DNA of 64,000 bases from positions 15,250,192 to 15,314,191 of the forward strand of contig OY754338.1 of the NCBI GenBank assembly GCA_963573305.1. Direction: 5' to 3'. Source of the DNA: Pyrrhosoma nymphula (taxonomy: Eukaryota; Arthropoda; Insecta; Odonata; Coenagrionidae). The notes below the pieces were generated by a model, which was given only the letters and a program-made list of their open reading frames with translations, searched no databases and was not told the DNA's origin. Shown here in pieces: positions 32,991 through 44,073 of the stretch (position 1 is the stretch's first letter; the number at the start of each line of letters is the position of its first letter). Made by a program: the position numbers and the translations under genes.

Positions 32991-33486
32991 GTGTCCGCGT
33001 TCCTCCATTATATAGTAAGCCTCCAGCCATTTTGGTTCCTCAAGCGAATCTCAACAATTGAATCGAGTGGTGAATCACGTGTCGACACTCTTCGTTTGCT
33101 TCGACACACTTTAACAGCCCAGTACAACTTTTGGCCTACTGACCACCGTCTTGCCAACATTGTAGCAACATGGGTATCTAAATCCAATCTGCGAATATTA
33201 AGCCAGAGACAAGATATAGGAATTGATAGTGAAATTTATTTGCTTTTGAGTTGATAAGCGCTGATAATAGCCATTTCATGAGACAGATATCTTTTTACGA
33301 AGAGATAGCGGGACCATTATCCAACAGTTCTGTTGATGTATTCAAGATAGTTTGCGGCTTTAACACATTTTGGCAGAACGATCACCCATCCCATTCATAG
33401 AATTGGTAGTATATGTTATTACATGTGGCTAGAATGTATGGACTAGGAGATAGGACGGCTTATGATGCCTAACGGTTCTTTTGCAT
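32991..33486. other. Upstream flank of the CRAL-TRIO gene, nothing recognised
   Basis: The 87-codon ORF at 32991-33254 (plus) has no domain motif. If the first exon is right, this is 5' flanking DNA. Confidence 0.4.
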
Positions 33487-33768
33487 TGGCGTAGCTAGGG
33501 ATTTTTCCTAAGCGGGGGCAGCCGTCCAGCTGATTAGCAACCGCAAGGTTTCCATTTTCGCTAATCCGATTAGAGATCAACTTACTATTTAGTTGGCTCA
33601 GATTATGTGTTAATGTGTTTACGAGGAATGACAATGAATCTTTTTCTCAAGATAAAAATAATGAAAACAGCATAATTCTTTCATTACTGTCGATGGTTCT
33701 AGGGTGGCAATGAGTTTTGTAGTGTAGGCGGTGCCAAACCTTGCCGCCCCCTTCCCTAACTATGCCCA
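33487..33768. mobile_element. MITE-like element with TGGCGTAGCTAGGGA ends
   Basis: Left end TTGGCGTAGCTAGGGATTT followed by a GGGGGCA block; right end the complement of TGGGCATAGTTAGGGAAGGG and GGGCGG. About 282 bp, no ORF, no clear target duplication. Confidence 0.55.
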
Positions 33769-33775
33769 TATATTC

Positions 33776-33814
33776 TTTTGTTAAAAGTCATAAGTGCTAT
33801 GACTTTTAACAAAA
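33776..33814. repeat. Perfect 17-bp-arm hairpin
   Basis: TTTTGTTAAAAGTCATA and its exact complement TATGACTTTTAACAAAA enclose a five-base loop (AGTGC). It lies 7 bases after the preceding MITE-like element. Confidence 0.7.
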
Positions 33815-33973
33815 AGGTTCAGCGGTTTCATTGAAAAATTAGGCACAATTCTCATCTATTCATAAACAGGATATAATGTGCGCAAGATAATAATAGAACT
33901 TCGATGATTGCATACGCCATTGTTGTATTTGTGTTGATTTTCGGTATAGGGCTGAAGCGTCGAAATTATTTTT

Positions 33974-34526
33974 AATAAGGTAGTTTGAGCGAAAGATTAC
34001 TTCATCTAGAATTTGATGAATTTGGCCTCATTTTAAAGAAACAACTCTCATATTTCCAATGACATAAAAATATCAAACCCGAACTACTTTTAAAGCCATT
34101 TGCCTGAAAATATAAGCCATTTTACATATGGGATAGATTATGGCTGTGCGCTCCAGAGGGAGAATAATAAAAAAATTAGGAACTTCTAGCGCCTAGATTT
34201 CGTCAAAAAACTAACGATGTGTTTAGATTGCATGTTTTCTCAACTATTTATAAAAAATAATCTATTACTCACCGCAGTAACTTTTACAGAATCGCAAGAA
34301 AACCTGCTGCTTTGAAGGGCTTTCAGCCGCACGGCGGGAAAAATGAGTCAAGTTAGAGACTTATGCAGCTTTATTTATTTAATTACTGATAATTTTGGGC
34401 ATATACAACTATATCTTTGCGTCATTAATATTACAATATTTATTTCATACTTCTTACAGACGCTGAAATCAAGAAATAAAATTTGAATATTGTCTCCATT
34501 ATGACTAGGGAACTATATCGCTTAAA
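33974..34526 (-). mobile_element. MITE family C, copy C3 (right end displaced)
   Basis: Starts AAGGTAGTTTGAGCGAAAG and follows the family in the C2 orientation up to CTCCATTATGACTAGGGAAC and TATATCGCTTAAACC. The expected terminal CCTTAA is absent here and appears after the GC-rich element, at 34983-34987, so that element split the last few bases of C3. Confidence 0.85.
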
Positions 34527-34983
34527 CCATCGCGTGGTGTCCGCGTGAAACCCGTCGGGCCATTCTTCACGATGCGGTTTAGACGCGAGATGGACGCGGT
34601 GGAGCTAGGTTGTGTAGCTGTGGTTGTCCAAGTCCAGATATTCGAACAGCGATACAGAGCAGGTTGAGCCTCTATCTCACAAATAAACTTCTCTGTATCG
34701 AACATTACACCGCACCGTGTTGAACCCAACTTGATAATGGATGCGAAGTGAAGTGAGCTGCCGCGCACGTTGACACAGCTTCGTGTAGAATGGCTGGGCG
34801 GGATTCCCGTCGCGGGATTGACGCAGACGTCCGCGTCAGCTCCGCACTCCCGCCTCCTGCCGCGTCCTACCGCGGCGTGATTCCCGCTCGTGTAGACACG
34901 TCAATTTAACTCAGTGGTTCCTGTCGAGCGCGCGGCCCCGACGCGGGAATCCCGTCGCGGGATTCACGCTCGTGTAGAATGGG
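34525..34983. mobile_element. GC-rich inverted-repeat element inserted in MITE C3
   Basis: About 458 bp, much richer in GC and CpG than its surroundings. The right end is CGTGTAGAATGGGCC; the left end CCATCGCGTGGTGTCCGCGT, then GAAACCCGTCGGG, is its decayed complement. Internal variants of GTGTAGAATGG and CGCGGGATTSACGC occur several times. The ORF on the minus strand (34505-34768) shows no transposase motif. Confidence 0.6.
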
Positions 34984-34987
34984 CCTT

Positions 34988-35469
34988 AAATTGCTAGAGT
35001 AAAACGCTTACATTTTTTAAGCTCTTAAGTTTTGAAGAATGTTTTAGTTATTCACTGAACATTCAGCTGTTAATATTTTGCACGCCAGCTACCGGCAGGT
35101 TATCGAACGTTTCGCCTGTTCAAATCGTTCCATTCATCGTCTTCTGTGCACACTTGAAGTGTGTGTGATCTGCGCTGACTGCAATTACCATGAATGGGAA
35201 GCTCTCTCTTAGATTGAAAGTTAAACCCGCCGGCTGCATGCAGTTGTTTTTTCTAAGTCAGGAGAAGGCAAGATTGTAGTGTGATCGAAAACTAATAGTC
35301 ATCTTGCCAAGGAGTGCACCTATACTCCATTCTGAATGAGCATGCCTTAAAGACTTTCTCCGATAACTAAAGGTGCCTGGCATTTTGCCAGTCAGCGCTT
35401 TCGCCAAGGCTCAATATATTTGTTAAGACGGAAGATCCGGGAGGATTTGCTTAGACCTGGGCTTTCCTT
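34988..35469. other. Spacer between MITE C3 and C4, nothing recognised
   Basis: No gene or repeat copy identified. Confidence 0.5.
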
Positions 35470-36024
35470 CAGGTAGTTTGAGCGAGATATTTCCCTAGAC
35501 ATAATTGAGACCATATTCGATTGTTATTTTTTTTATTTCAGCGTCTATAAGAAGTGAGAAGTAAATAGTATAACGATAATGGAGAAAAAATATAGTTACA
35601 TACGTATTACAAAAATTCTCAGGAAAAAATAAATATATCCACTTTAAGTCTCTAACTTGACTCATTTTTTCGCACCGTACGGCTGAAAAGCCTTCAAAAC
35701 AGAAGGATGTTTTTGCGATTCTGTAAAAAGTACTGCGATGAGTAATAAATTAATTTTTATAAATAGTTAAGAAAACATACGCACTACACACAGTTAGTTT
35801 TTTGAGGAAATATAGGTGTTGTAAATTAATAATTTTTTCAATATTTTCCCTCTGGAGCTTACAGCCGTAATATCTATCCCATGTAAAACAGCTTGCATTT
35901 TCAGGCAAATTGGTCGAAAAGTAGTTAATATTTTTATATTATTGGGAAAATGGGAGTTTTTTCTTGAAAATGAGACCAAATTCATCAAATTCTAGGTGAA
36001 GTGGTTTTTCGCTCAAACTACCTT
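35470..36024 (+). mobile_element. MITE family C, copy C4
   Basis: CAGGTAGTTTGAGCGAGATA to GCTCAAACTACCTT, same orientation as C1, all landmarks present. The terminal TTAA is mutated on both sides. Confidence 0.88.
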
Positions 36025-37868
36025 GCCTGATTCACGCGGTAATCTTACGCGTACAAGTTGAGGGATACCTCAAATGATAGCTTTATTGACGCGATAATTT
36101 TTTAGGGATGGCGGTAAGGATAAGAGATCCTTTTATCCTTTTTTTACCATAATTTGTGAGCGCGTCCTTATTCTCCAGTCCCTGGAACACGTGATAAGGT
36201 GAATGGATATTTTACTGCAGCCAGAGTATCAGAGTACCTACTCGGAAGCAAATGAAGAATGTTTCGACACATGTGGATTTCTATGAAATGAGGATTGTAA
36301 ACGTTACTGATAACATGCTCGCAGTTATGACAAAAATTACCGTGTGATAATCCCTATCACTGAAAAGTTATAACTCAAATGATAGCTGGAATTGAACGTT
36401 GAAAACGACCGTGTGAATAGCCCCAGCTAAGCATTTTATGAATACTGCCAGCAGTGAAATAATTCTCAATTTAATTTTTCGTGTAGTTTGTGACAAATGG
36501 CTGATTTCTTTCGCATTGTCGCATTACCGCCGTGGAGCATTGTTGCCGTCGACTTCTTCATTCTTGCGTGTCTCACCCAATGGGCTGGGATGGGAAAGAA
36601 AAGTGATTGTTACGTATTCAGGAGGCGTATACACGTCGATGATGCTTCGTGTGATCTGATCCTTTGACATCGTGACCTTATACCGGGGCACTTTACCTAC
36701 CCACAGACAGGCAAGGGAGGGAGAGGATACGTCTAGCCACGGTCGAGGAGGACATCTTAACAAAAGGGGTCGCCCCCATCTTCCTCAGACTGTTTCCCAA
36801 TGCCTTCTTCACATATTATGTCGCGCTGAACGTGACCAAGTCTGGCAGTGCATTACATACGTGTATCGAAGATGAGGCGATCCATTCCAGCGAACCAAGT
36901 GATTCCATTGAATTGGCTTTTTATCTTTTTCTTAAGGTAGAACCTGCTCTTTGAGGTACTGCTTTCATTACATAGATAGACTCGATAGCAGAAAGATAAA
37001 ATGGCTCAAGATGTTATTAATAAAAATTAAAAATAATTTTCAAGCAATCAACATGGCTGTGCAGTAGATGAGTATTCTTCAAAATGAAGTAATCCTGTCA
37101 TTTAAAGAATGGCTTTTATCTTGACGGCATGTCTCAGAGGAATTTAAAAACTTTCTCTGGAACTGCAGTAAAGCTGCATAATTAAAAAATTAGGGATGAA
37201 TTAAAACAACATAACTAATTAGTGCCTTTGCCCTTTTAATGTAAACTAATTAAAACAAATGTATAATATATAAATGCTGACGATGAACTCGACAACACTG
37301 TATAGCTGTCAACATATCATAGTTTCACTCCGGTCCGGCACCTTTGTTTGTTTGCGTAGTTTCACTCCAATGTTTTTGTTTACTCCTCGAACATAGTTGC
37401 CAAGTCTGTTTCAATATGGCGGTTACGGAACGAAAGTAAGACTCTTCATCGCTTTTCAATCATAAATATCTGCATTAAATGGCCGATAATGTAACCTGAA
37501 AAAAAATTCATTGTATCCGTTGATTGTTTAATCACCATATGGTTGTTTTTATAGGTAGCCTAGTCGAGGGAAATCTCGAGAAATAATAAAATGTTGAAGT
37601 GAGGGACGACGACACCATTCCGCCGCCATAAGAGCAATGTAATTTGAGGCTGAAAATGACGATTTTCAAATCCTGTTATCAGCGCTAAATGGCCGATTAC
37701 CTCCAATTACTTTATCGCAGATCGACTAAGGCGTAATTTCTCTGCAATACATGAAAATATCAGGGCATGTTATCGAAGTTCCTTTTAGTAGAGGTTCTAA
37801 CAAAACTATCCAACAGCATTCAAGTAATTTCAAGAAGTAAATCCGGCAATCGAAAGGTCTTGCTTAAT
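36025..37868. other. Intergenic stretch, nothing recognised
   Basis: A GC-moderate patch at 36520-36880 contains short overlapping ORFs on both strands without motifs. The remainder is AT-rich. No repeat copy was found. Confidence 0.5.
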
Positions 37869-38414
37869 CCAGGGGGGGGGCTATTCTGTATGTTCTCGGA
37901 ATTTCCGAGCCTCGGAAGTGACGAAAAATTGACGTCACGGCCTCTAAAATTTCAAATGGGGTCATTCAAAAGTTGAGATTTGTCGGGGGGGAAAAGTGAC
38001 GTCACACTCACGGATTTTCCGAGGTTCGACCATGCCGAGTCCTTACGGAATAAGGACCCTGGTGCCTTATTCGGTAAGGTCTCTCGCAGTTTCCGAGTCT
38101 CGACGATCACAACCGAAAAAATGTCCAACAATGCAAGGCAAGTAAGTTCAAATTGGACGATACTTCGGCGTCACGTTGACAAAATTTTCGAGGCTCGACA
38201 ATTCCGACTGTCTCCAGGGGAGCTATTCTGTAAGGCCTCCGAATTTCCGAGTCTAGTCAGTGACGATATTGTGACGTCAAAGCCTCTACAATTTCAAATA
38301 TGGCCATTCAAAAGCTGAGATTCGTCGGGGGCTTTGACGTCCCATCAACGGGTTTTCCGAGATTCGACCGTGTCGAGTCCTTACTGAATAAGGCCTCTGA
38401 ATAAGGCTCCCCTG
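37869..38414 (+). repeat. Repeated 190-200-bp module with TGACGTCA sites
   Basis: Module 1 (37869-38061) and module 2 (38214-38414) share GCTATTCTGTA, GGAATTTCCGAG / CGAATTTCCGAG, CAATTTCAAAT-type sequence, GGTCATTCAAAAG, GGTTTTCCGAG and CGAGTCCTTAC in order. Module 2 also has inverted ends (CCAGGGGAGCTATTC and GAATAAGGCTCCCCTG), as does module 1 in weaker form. The spacer (38062-38213) carries a third, degenerate piece (TTATTCGGTAAGG ... TTTCCGAGTCTCGAC). Perfect TGACGTCA palindromes lie at 37930, 37997 and 38272. Confidence 0.75.
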
Positions 38415-38934
38415 TCAAAGTGAACAGTTACGTATGCTCCTCGCGTTTATGAGTGAATTTGGGCATTAAGTGTACTTGTATTTTAGTTCGTGTAACGTCT
38501 GAATTTCATTCTATTTTGCAGTGCCAGAGAGGCCCACAACATTATTTCCCGAGCCTTTTTTTAATATTTGAGTGAATATTTTCCTTAGACCGAGGTATTC
38601 TTACATTACTACTGTGTATAAAAATTAAAACTTATTATAAAAAATAGTGGAATCGACCGCGACTTAAATTCTTGTTTAATCCACCTGAGGGATAAAAATT
38701 AATTTTAATTTTAAATTACCGAGATGAGTTATTAAGGAAGTGTGATCTAAAGCAACGCCGAGTAATTCAGATAGTTACACTATAATCTAATCGCAGGTCC
38801 TTCTGCTCTGTAGGTACGTAATCTTGACACTCCAACACGGGAAAATACGAGATTAATCCACAATTTTGTACACTTACGGCAGTTTTCCGATATAAGTCCC
38901 ACTACAATTGAACTTCAATTACTATGGTCTCATT
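38415..38934. other. AT-rich spacer, nothing recognised
   Basis: No gene or repeat copy seen. Confidence 0.5.
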
Positions 38935-39420
38935 GCGAGGGAAGAATACCAAAATTATCAGCCACTAACCTTATTACTTTTTTATGTATATTCGCCTTAG
39001 AAGCCATTTTATGACGGGGTGCTGCTATGCAAGGCAGAGAGATATTATTTTTTTAAAAGACCAAGTTTGGACTCATAGATAGCGTCATAAATGTAATGGT
39101 ATTTCGTATACTTTCTCTATTATTTCAAAAAATAAATCTTTAACTCACCGTCATCCTTTTCGTATGATTGTATGAAAAACCTTAGAATTTTAAGGCGTTG
39201 TCAGCGCAAGGCGTGAAAAAATAAGTCAATTTAAAGCCGTTATTACGTATGTAGTTAATTACTGAGAACTTCAGGCTTAAAGAACAACGTTTTTGCTCCA
39301 CTTATGTGAATATATTCACTCCATACTCCTTTCCAAATGCTTAAATTTTAAAATAAATGTGATAGATGGCCTCTCATTACCTACAATTGGAGAGAAAACT
39401 CTTCAGACTGCCTTTACGAC
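38935..39420 (-). mobile_element. MITE family C, highly diverged copy
   Basis: Shares ordered blocks with the C family in the C2 orientation: CAAAATTATCAGCCACTAAC, TCTTTAACTCACCG, AGCGCAAGGCGTGAAAAAAT, AGTTAATTACTGAGAACTT, TATTCACTCCATACTCCTTT and CTTAAATTTTAAAATAAAT. CAGCCACTAAC is shared with the split copy at 43955, so the two form a sub-family. Confidence 0.65.
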
Positions 39421-41781
39421 GAGAACAATTCCAGTGGCCTTGAAGAAAGATAATTCCTCTTCTCGCAGATGATGCGTCCAAATTTAGGGTTCAAAACGGA
39501 AGTAGATAATAAATGCAAATTCATAAGTGGTGGGTCTTGATTCAATCAGGAGGATATGATACATACGGCGATAATGGTGCGATTTCATTGTTGCAGTGGC
39601 TGTGACAAATGGTATTCTTTATCGCGCCGTGGAAGCGAATTAGTTCATTGTTGTGCTATATCGATCTATTTAGGATGTGTCCGAATATTCCTTGAGGGAT
39701 ATTCATAAATTGAATTAAATAAATTTTCAACCTTATATCTCGAATACGAGCAGTATTTTAAAATATTTAAAAATGAAGTCCTTAACCGGATTCAATGATT
39801 TCATAATGAGAATAAAATTAACAAATATATGGGATAAAAAAAACAGTCCCATGAAATTCTTTCTCGCTATTTTTACTATTTTTCCTGTCGTTTTTTAGGA
39901 GCCACTCACAACCTGCTGAATTTCAAATTTCTAGCTCACCCAGAAGTTGGAAGAAGACAATGATGGTTTTAAGGATCCAGTTTAAGAAATAAAAATATTT
40001 GACGCAATAAAAATACGTTTTTGTTAAAACCACTTCAAGGAAGGTTTTAATTGAAGAACTAGAAGTGTTTTGATATAAAATGCTTTGTCATTAGTGTTAA
40101 ACATTGTTGAGTGCATTCGTGTTTATTTGTGATGATTTGTGATTGTGACTACCGATACATTTCATTGTTGAGCACACTCAATAATGCACGTTGATGTAGT
40201 TAAAGTTTATTATTGAGTGCACTCATGTATTGAATGTTATAAAGTGGGAGATCACGATAGATTTTTGATTTGTTGAAAGCTGGCTACAATACCCGTGACA
40301 GAATGACAGGCCTTGAGTTTTGCCTCCAATGCCCAAGTTGGGTGTGAGTTTCCCAATTGACCTTCACCCATTATTCGAAGTCCAACATAACCAACTCAAA
40401 CTATAAGCAGCAGGTGTACATAATTTTACTCATTTCATAAGAGCATGCGTTGCTATTTACCTTAACTCCCAGAGTTTGGTACGTAGGAGCCGTTGAATGC
40501 TTGGGCCATTTTAAAAACAAGGTATTGTGTGTGTGTTTTGATGAAAACTATGGTGAAAGTTGGTAGTTTTTTTAAATTAAACCACTTTTTGTTATTAACA
40601 TGAACATTGTCAATTTCTTTTTCCAATACACTCTTAATCACTATGGTACTTCTTCTTCATTTCTCGAAGATCATACAACAGTGAACAAATAGTATCTATC
40701 TTAGTAACATATCAACATAACAAAATACTTGAAAAATGTTTGTGTTGCCAATACTCAACATGTTTTAGGTCGCCCTCTTTTTTATTACTGGGCATTGTGA
40801 TATTCCGGTAAACTAGCAAAACTTCTGAGTTTTGTTTTTAGAAAAATGTTTAATTACTATCAGTAAATACTGTTTTAACGCTCGACTAGGTAACCCGTGC
40901 GAAAATTTCGCTCTTTCACGCTATCAGGGAATAAGTATGTTAAGGAAACGGTGTAATTGGGTTTTAAATAGAGAAGAAGGTGTATCATAAAGTACTTTCT
41001 TTATACTTGTTTTCTAAAACATATGAATACAATATAGGCAAGAGAGTTTGTCGAAACTTTTAAGTAAAATTAATGGGTAAATAGTGAAATTTGAGATTGG
41101 GATTGTGTTTTTCGTCAGAAGCCGGTGATTCAACGTTTAAAATGATACCTCATTTATCACTGTAAGTGCAGTATTAACGGAGCATATACGAAATAACAGA
41201 AAAAGACCTTTCTGTAATAATATATATTATGATTGAAGTTGTACGTAGATAACATGTAGACATGTACATAGATTTTATGTTGCTGTGGTCGACATTAATG
41301 GCGGTGGAGTGTGTCTTTAGTTGCGTTGACGCAGAATGGTCAGTTCTATCAGAGAATGGAATTTACGGAAATGTCTCGCCGATGATGGAACTTTTTTAAT
41401 GGCTCCCTTACGTAAACGTGTAGCAATTCTGCCAACTGCCTGCAGACTGAATAACCTATACTTTCTCGTGAATTTCAAGTGAAGGGCTGAAAAAAATCTC
41501 TCCATGTTACGCAATCGAAAGTAACTGGAAATGTTTTAGAAGTATAATCGCTCTAGGTACTTAATTGCTACTACCTTCTTCCCGTGGCGCTCTGAAACTC
41601 GTCGGAGAGGAACTTAACTTCTTCTGTTGCGTGAAATTCGAGAGAGTAATGTAATATATAATACCGAATGGACTTCCGCCGGGTGAAAGCAAGTTAAGTG
41701 AGTGGATTAGTGCGCAGTTTATGGTGTATTCAACGGTTGGCTGCGCTCGCGTTGGTTGCCAAAGAAACCGAGCGATTGTGT
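39421..41781. other. Intergenic AT-rich stretch
   Basis: Contains a cluster of ATTGAGTGCACTCA-like palindromic pieces at about 40108-40230 (three occurrences of TGTTGAGTGC/TTGAGTGCACTCA). The ORF at 41317-41514 (minus) has no motif. No gene supported. Confidence 0.45.
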
Positions 41782-42242
41782 TTTAGCTGGTTCCACCGCG
41801 ACTATTTGAATCAAAAAACAATTACTTCATTCCGCCTTTTTTTATCTTTTTTATTGTTTAAAATTAGTGCTTTCAATAATGACAAGCCTTAGCAATTTAA
41901 GTACAAAATTTAGCTACGAATATAAATAGCAGTTTATGCACTGGATATATATCTTTAATCAACACTTTTTCCGGCAATGGGAGATGACTTTAGCGGCATT
42001 TCCATTGAATTAACGCAAACGCCTTAATTTTCAAACGACTCAAACATAAGATTAAAAAGGTTCCTAAACCTTGATATCACTCAATTTTTTCTGGGATAAT
42101 GTACCACTTATCAGTGGTGTAAGATATAAAAATACTATTTTCCGTACTATTTCACACACTTTCGCCTCAAAAACCGTGAAGTTAATAATTTGATATAATC
42201 AGGCGCCAAACTTTGTGAAATCTGATCGTTTAAAAAAAAAAA

Positions 42243-42403
42243 GATAAAAGACTTTCGAAAAAAATTCAAAAAAATATATTTTTTTAAATAACGACCTGTT
42301 TCACCCAACAGTGGACATCGGCAGGTCCTGATGATTACCACTGTTGGATGAAACAGGTCGTTATAAAAAGGTTCTGCGAAATTTTACAGAAGTTTTTATC
42401 TTT
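42243..42403. mobile_element. Penelope-type palindrome with hammerhead-like core (third family)
   Basis: GATAAAAGACTTTCGAAA ... AACGACCTGTTTCACCCAAC then AGTGG pairs with CCACTGTTGGATGAAACAGG then TCGTT ... AGTTTTTATC. The centre carries CTGATGA (42328-42334), GAAAC (42350-42354) and GTC (42357-42359). It lies inside MITE B6. Confidence 0.6.
42328..42359 (+). ncRNA. Candidate hammerhead ribozyme, GUC cleavage triplet
   Basis: CTGATGA, a stem II region TTACCA/TTGGAT pairing as CCA:TGG, GAAAC, a two-base loop (AG), then GTC. The minus strand of the same palindrome has a sister version (TGTCCACTGTTGGGTGAAAC), where the stem II pairing reads CCA...TGG with a mutated CTGCCGA box. Comparing the two suggests an ancestral ACCCA/TGGGT stem. 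Stem I pairing is weak (GAC/GTT). Confidence 0.45.
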
Positions 42404-42503
42404 TGTGAAATATCGTGTGGTGTAACGTTCCATTTGTGAAAAAATAGCGGGGAATGGAATGATTTTGTTATTTATTCCAAACAAAATACGGTTTTACTAC
42501 AAG

Positions 42504-42948
42504 CCCGAGTAAAAATGTTTACGTTTTTTAATTTTTTTTATGTTTGGAAAAAGTTGGGCCCAAAAATCGGCAATGAGACTCCAAACTTCAAATGGCATCT
42601 AAATATTTATACTTTGCCGAATTTATTTTGGAAAGGTATTGTGCAACTTGTCCCAAAGACTCAGAAATTTTCCAAAAACGTTTGTGTAAATATTCGCGTA
42701 AGCCAACGCTAGTTTTTGGGAAAAATGTGGATTGAATTTGGTAAATGAATAATTGGGTTTCGAAAGTAGCACAAAACTAGATAAATTTCCCCGAATGGTG
42801 CTACAACTTTGTAGTGAGTCTATTCAAGTAAATTGGGCTAATTATAAATATTTAGACGTCATTTGAAGTTAGGAGTCTCATTGCCGATGTTTGGGCTAAA
42901 CTTAACCCAAACATAAATTTGGCGCAAACGTAAAACTTTTTACGCGGG
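42504..42948. mobile_element. MITE family A, copy 2
   Basis: A 445-bp copy from CCCGAGTAAAAATGTTTACG to ACTTTTTACGCGGG. It shares the internal block TAAATATTTATACTTTGCCG, then GAATT, and GGAAAAATGTGGATTGAATT with copy 1. The host MITE B6 sequence is duplicated by only AG at the junction, implying a 2-bp target duplication. Confidence 0.88.
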
Positions 42949-43008
42949 AGTAGCCGAAATATGAATAAAATGGATTCTAAGTCACTTTATTACCACATCA
43001 TGGCGCTG

Positions 43009-43954
43009 TGGAGAGGAAGTAAGCATGGGTGTTGGCGCTATATGCATGGCTAGAACTCCCTTGAGACCTCACGAGACCCGGAAACGTCGTCCGCCTGCGG
43101 GAATCTAACTTCTTTTGTCCGTTTTTCCCTCTCCTCCGGCCGCTCTCACGATTCTTCCGTGTTGTTTTTTTTGCCGTTGTTGTTATTTCCTTTTGAGCGG
43201 CACTCATCCCGACTTTCGGGAATTTCTCCCCAAGATCAAAACACAACACGTGCATGGATCACGAATTGCGGCGTGAGTGGTACAGAGGTCACTCTCAATC
43301 CGTGTATGGCGTTGAGTCACGTCCCTTCCCAGAGATTCTCCTCCCCAATCACCAGAGCACGCGATAAACACGCAATGCTCATCTGGACCCAACATATAGC
43401 CTTGCGATTGCGGAACCAGACCCTTCTTTGTCATAGCAAGTAAACAATTCCGTCGCTAGGTTGCTCCGAGCAGTCAGCCTGACACTAGTTGTCCGACGAC
43501 GAATGCTGAGCACAAAAATAATATCGAAGCAAATAACTTGTGGTTCCTGAAAAAAAACAAAAAAATAAACAACGAATATCACTAATCGAAAACTCATCCA
43601 GTCGATCTAGAATTGGTAAATCGAAACACCATACTTAAGAAAACATAATCTGAAATGGCGAATTATAAATTTCCGTACAACTACAAACACCAATTTTCGT
43701 TACTTTGGAATCTTTCAGCCGTATTTGTCTCTGGGGTATTATTCCATACTGACGATAAAGCTTTAGTGCACCATATTTAGTGTTCGCAAACATTTATACC
43801 CCCTCGTAGTAGAAGTTCTCTTACTCAAACAAAGCCCCTTCCAAACAGTTCCAGGACAGAAATTTCCGGGAGTGGCCAGCCCTGTTAATTCTACGTCAGT
43901 GTTCTGACGCGTAGACAAAGCGACATCTCCTTCCTAATGACTATTGTTTCATGC
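43009..43954. other. GC-richer block of unknown role, then AT-rich spacer
   Basis: From 43010 to 43510 the sequence is CpG- and GC-richer, with a CACGTG E-box near 43245 and several short ORFs on both strands that lack motifs. It might be a promoter or an unidentified element. Beyond 43520 it becomes AT-rich without features. Confidence 0.35.
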
Positions 43955-44073
43955 TTTAGGTAGTTTGAAAGAGATATATCACAACACTTAAAACTCAACG
44001 AATTTGACCTCGTCTTAGAGAAAAATGTCTTTCTAATGATGCCAAAATATCAGCCACTAACTGCATATTCCTT
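43955..44073 (-). mobile_element. MITE family C, copy C7 (left part, split by LINE insertion)
   Basis: TTAGGTAGTTTGAAAGAGAT, then AACGAATTTGACCTCGTCTT and CAAAATATCAGCCACTAACT follow the diverged C sub-family. It breaks off at ATTCCTT (44067-44073), which is duplicated at 45110-45116 after the inserted LINE. Confidence 0.7.

Larger units (their letters stand above)
41782..43008 (+). mobile_element. MITE family B, diverged copy (B6) split by two insertions
   Basis: Starts TTAGCTGGTTCCACCGCGAC. The block GCGGCATTTCCATTGAATTA then ATTTTC, followed by AAAATACTATTTTCCGT, follows family B. After a palindromic insertion (about 42160-42415) it resumes at AAAAAATAGCGGGGAATGGA, is cut again by MITE A (42504-42948) and finishes with AATATGAATAAAATGGATTC and AAGTCACTTTATTACCAC. 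Joining the flanks of MITE A restores CTACAAGTAG as in intact copies. Confidence 0.75.

Noticed and set aside
33776..33814. Intrinsic transcription terminator
   Set aside because: The hairpin is perfect, but rho-independent terminators do not apply in a eukaryotic genome and no gene ends here.
36438..36875. Cluster of ORFs on both strands in a GC-moderate patch
   Set aside because: Mutually overlapping on opposite strands with no motif; probably chance ORFs.
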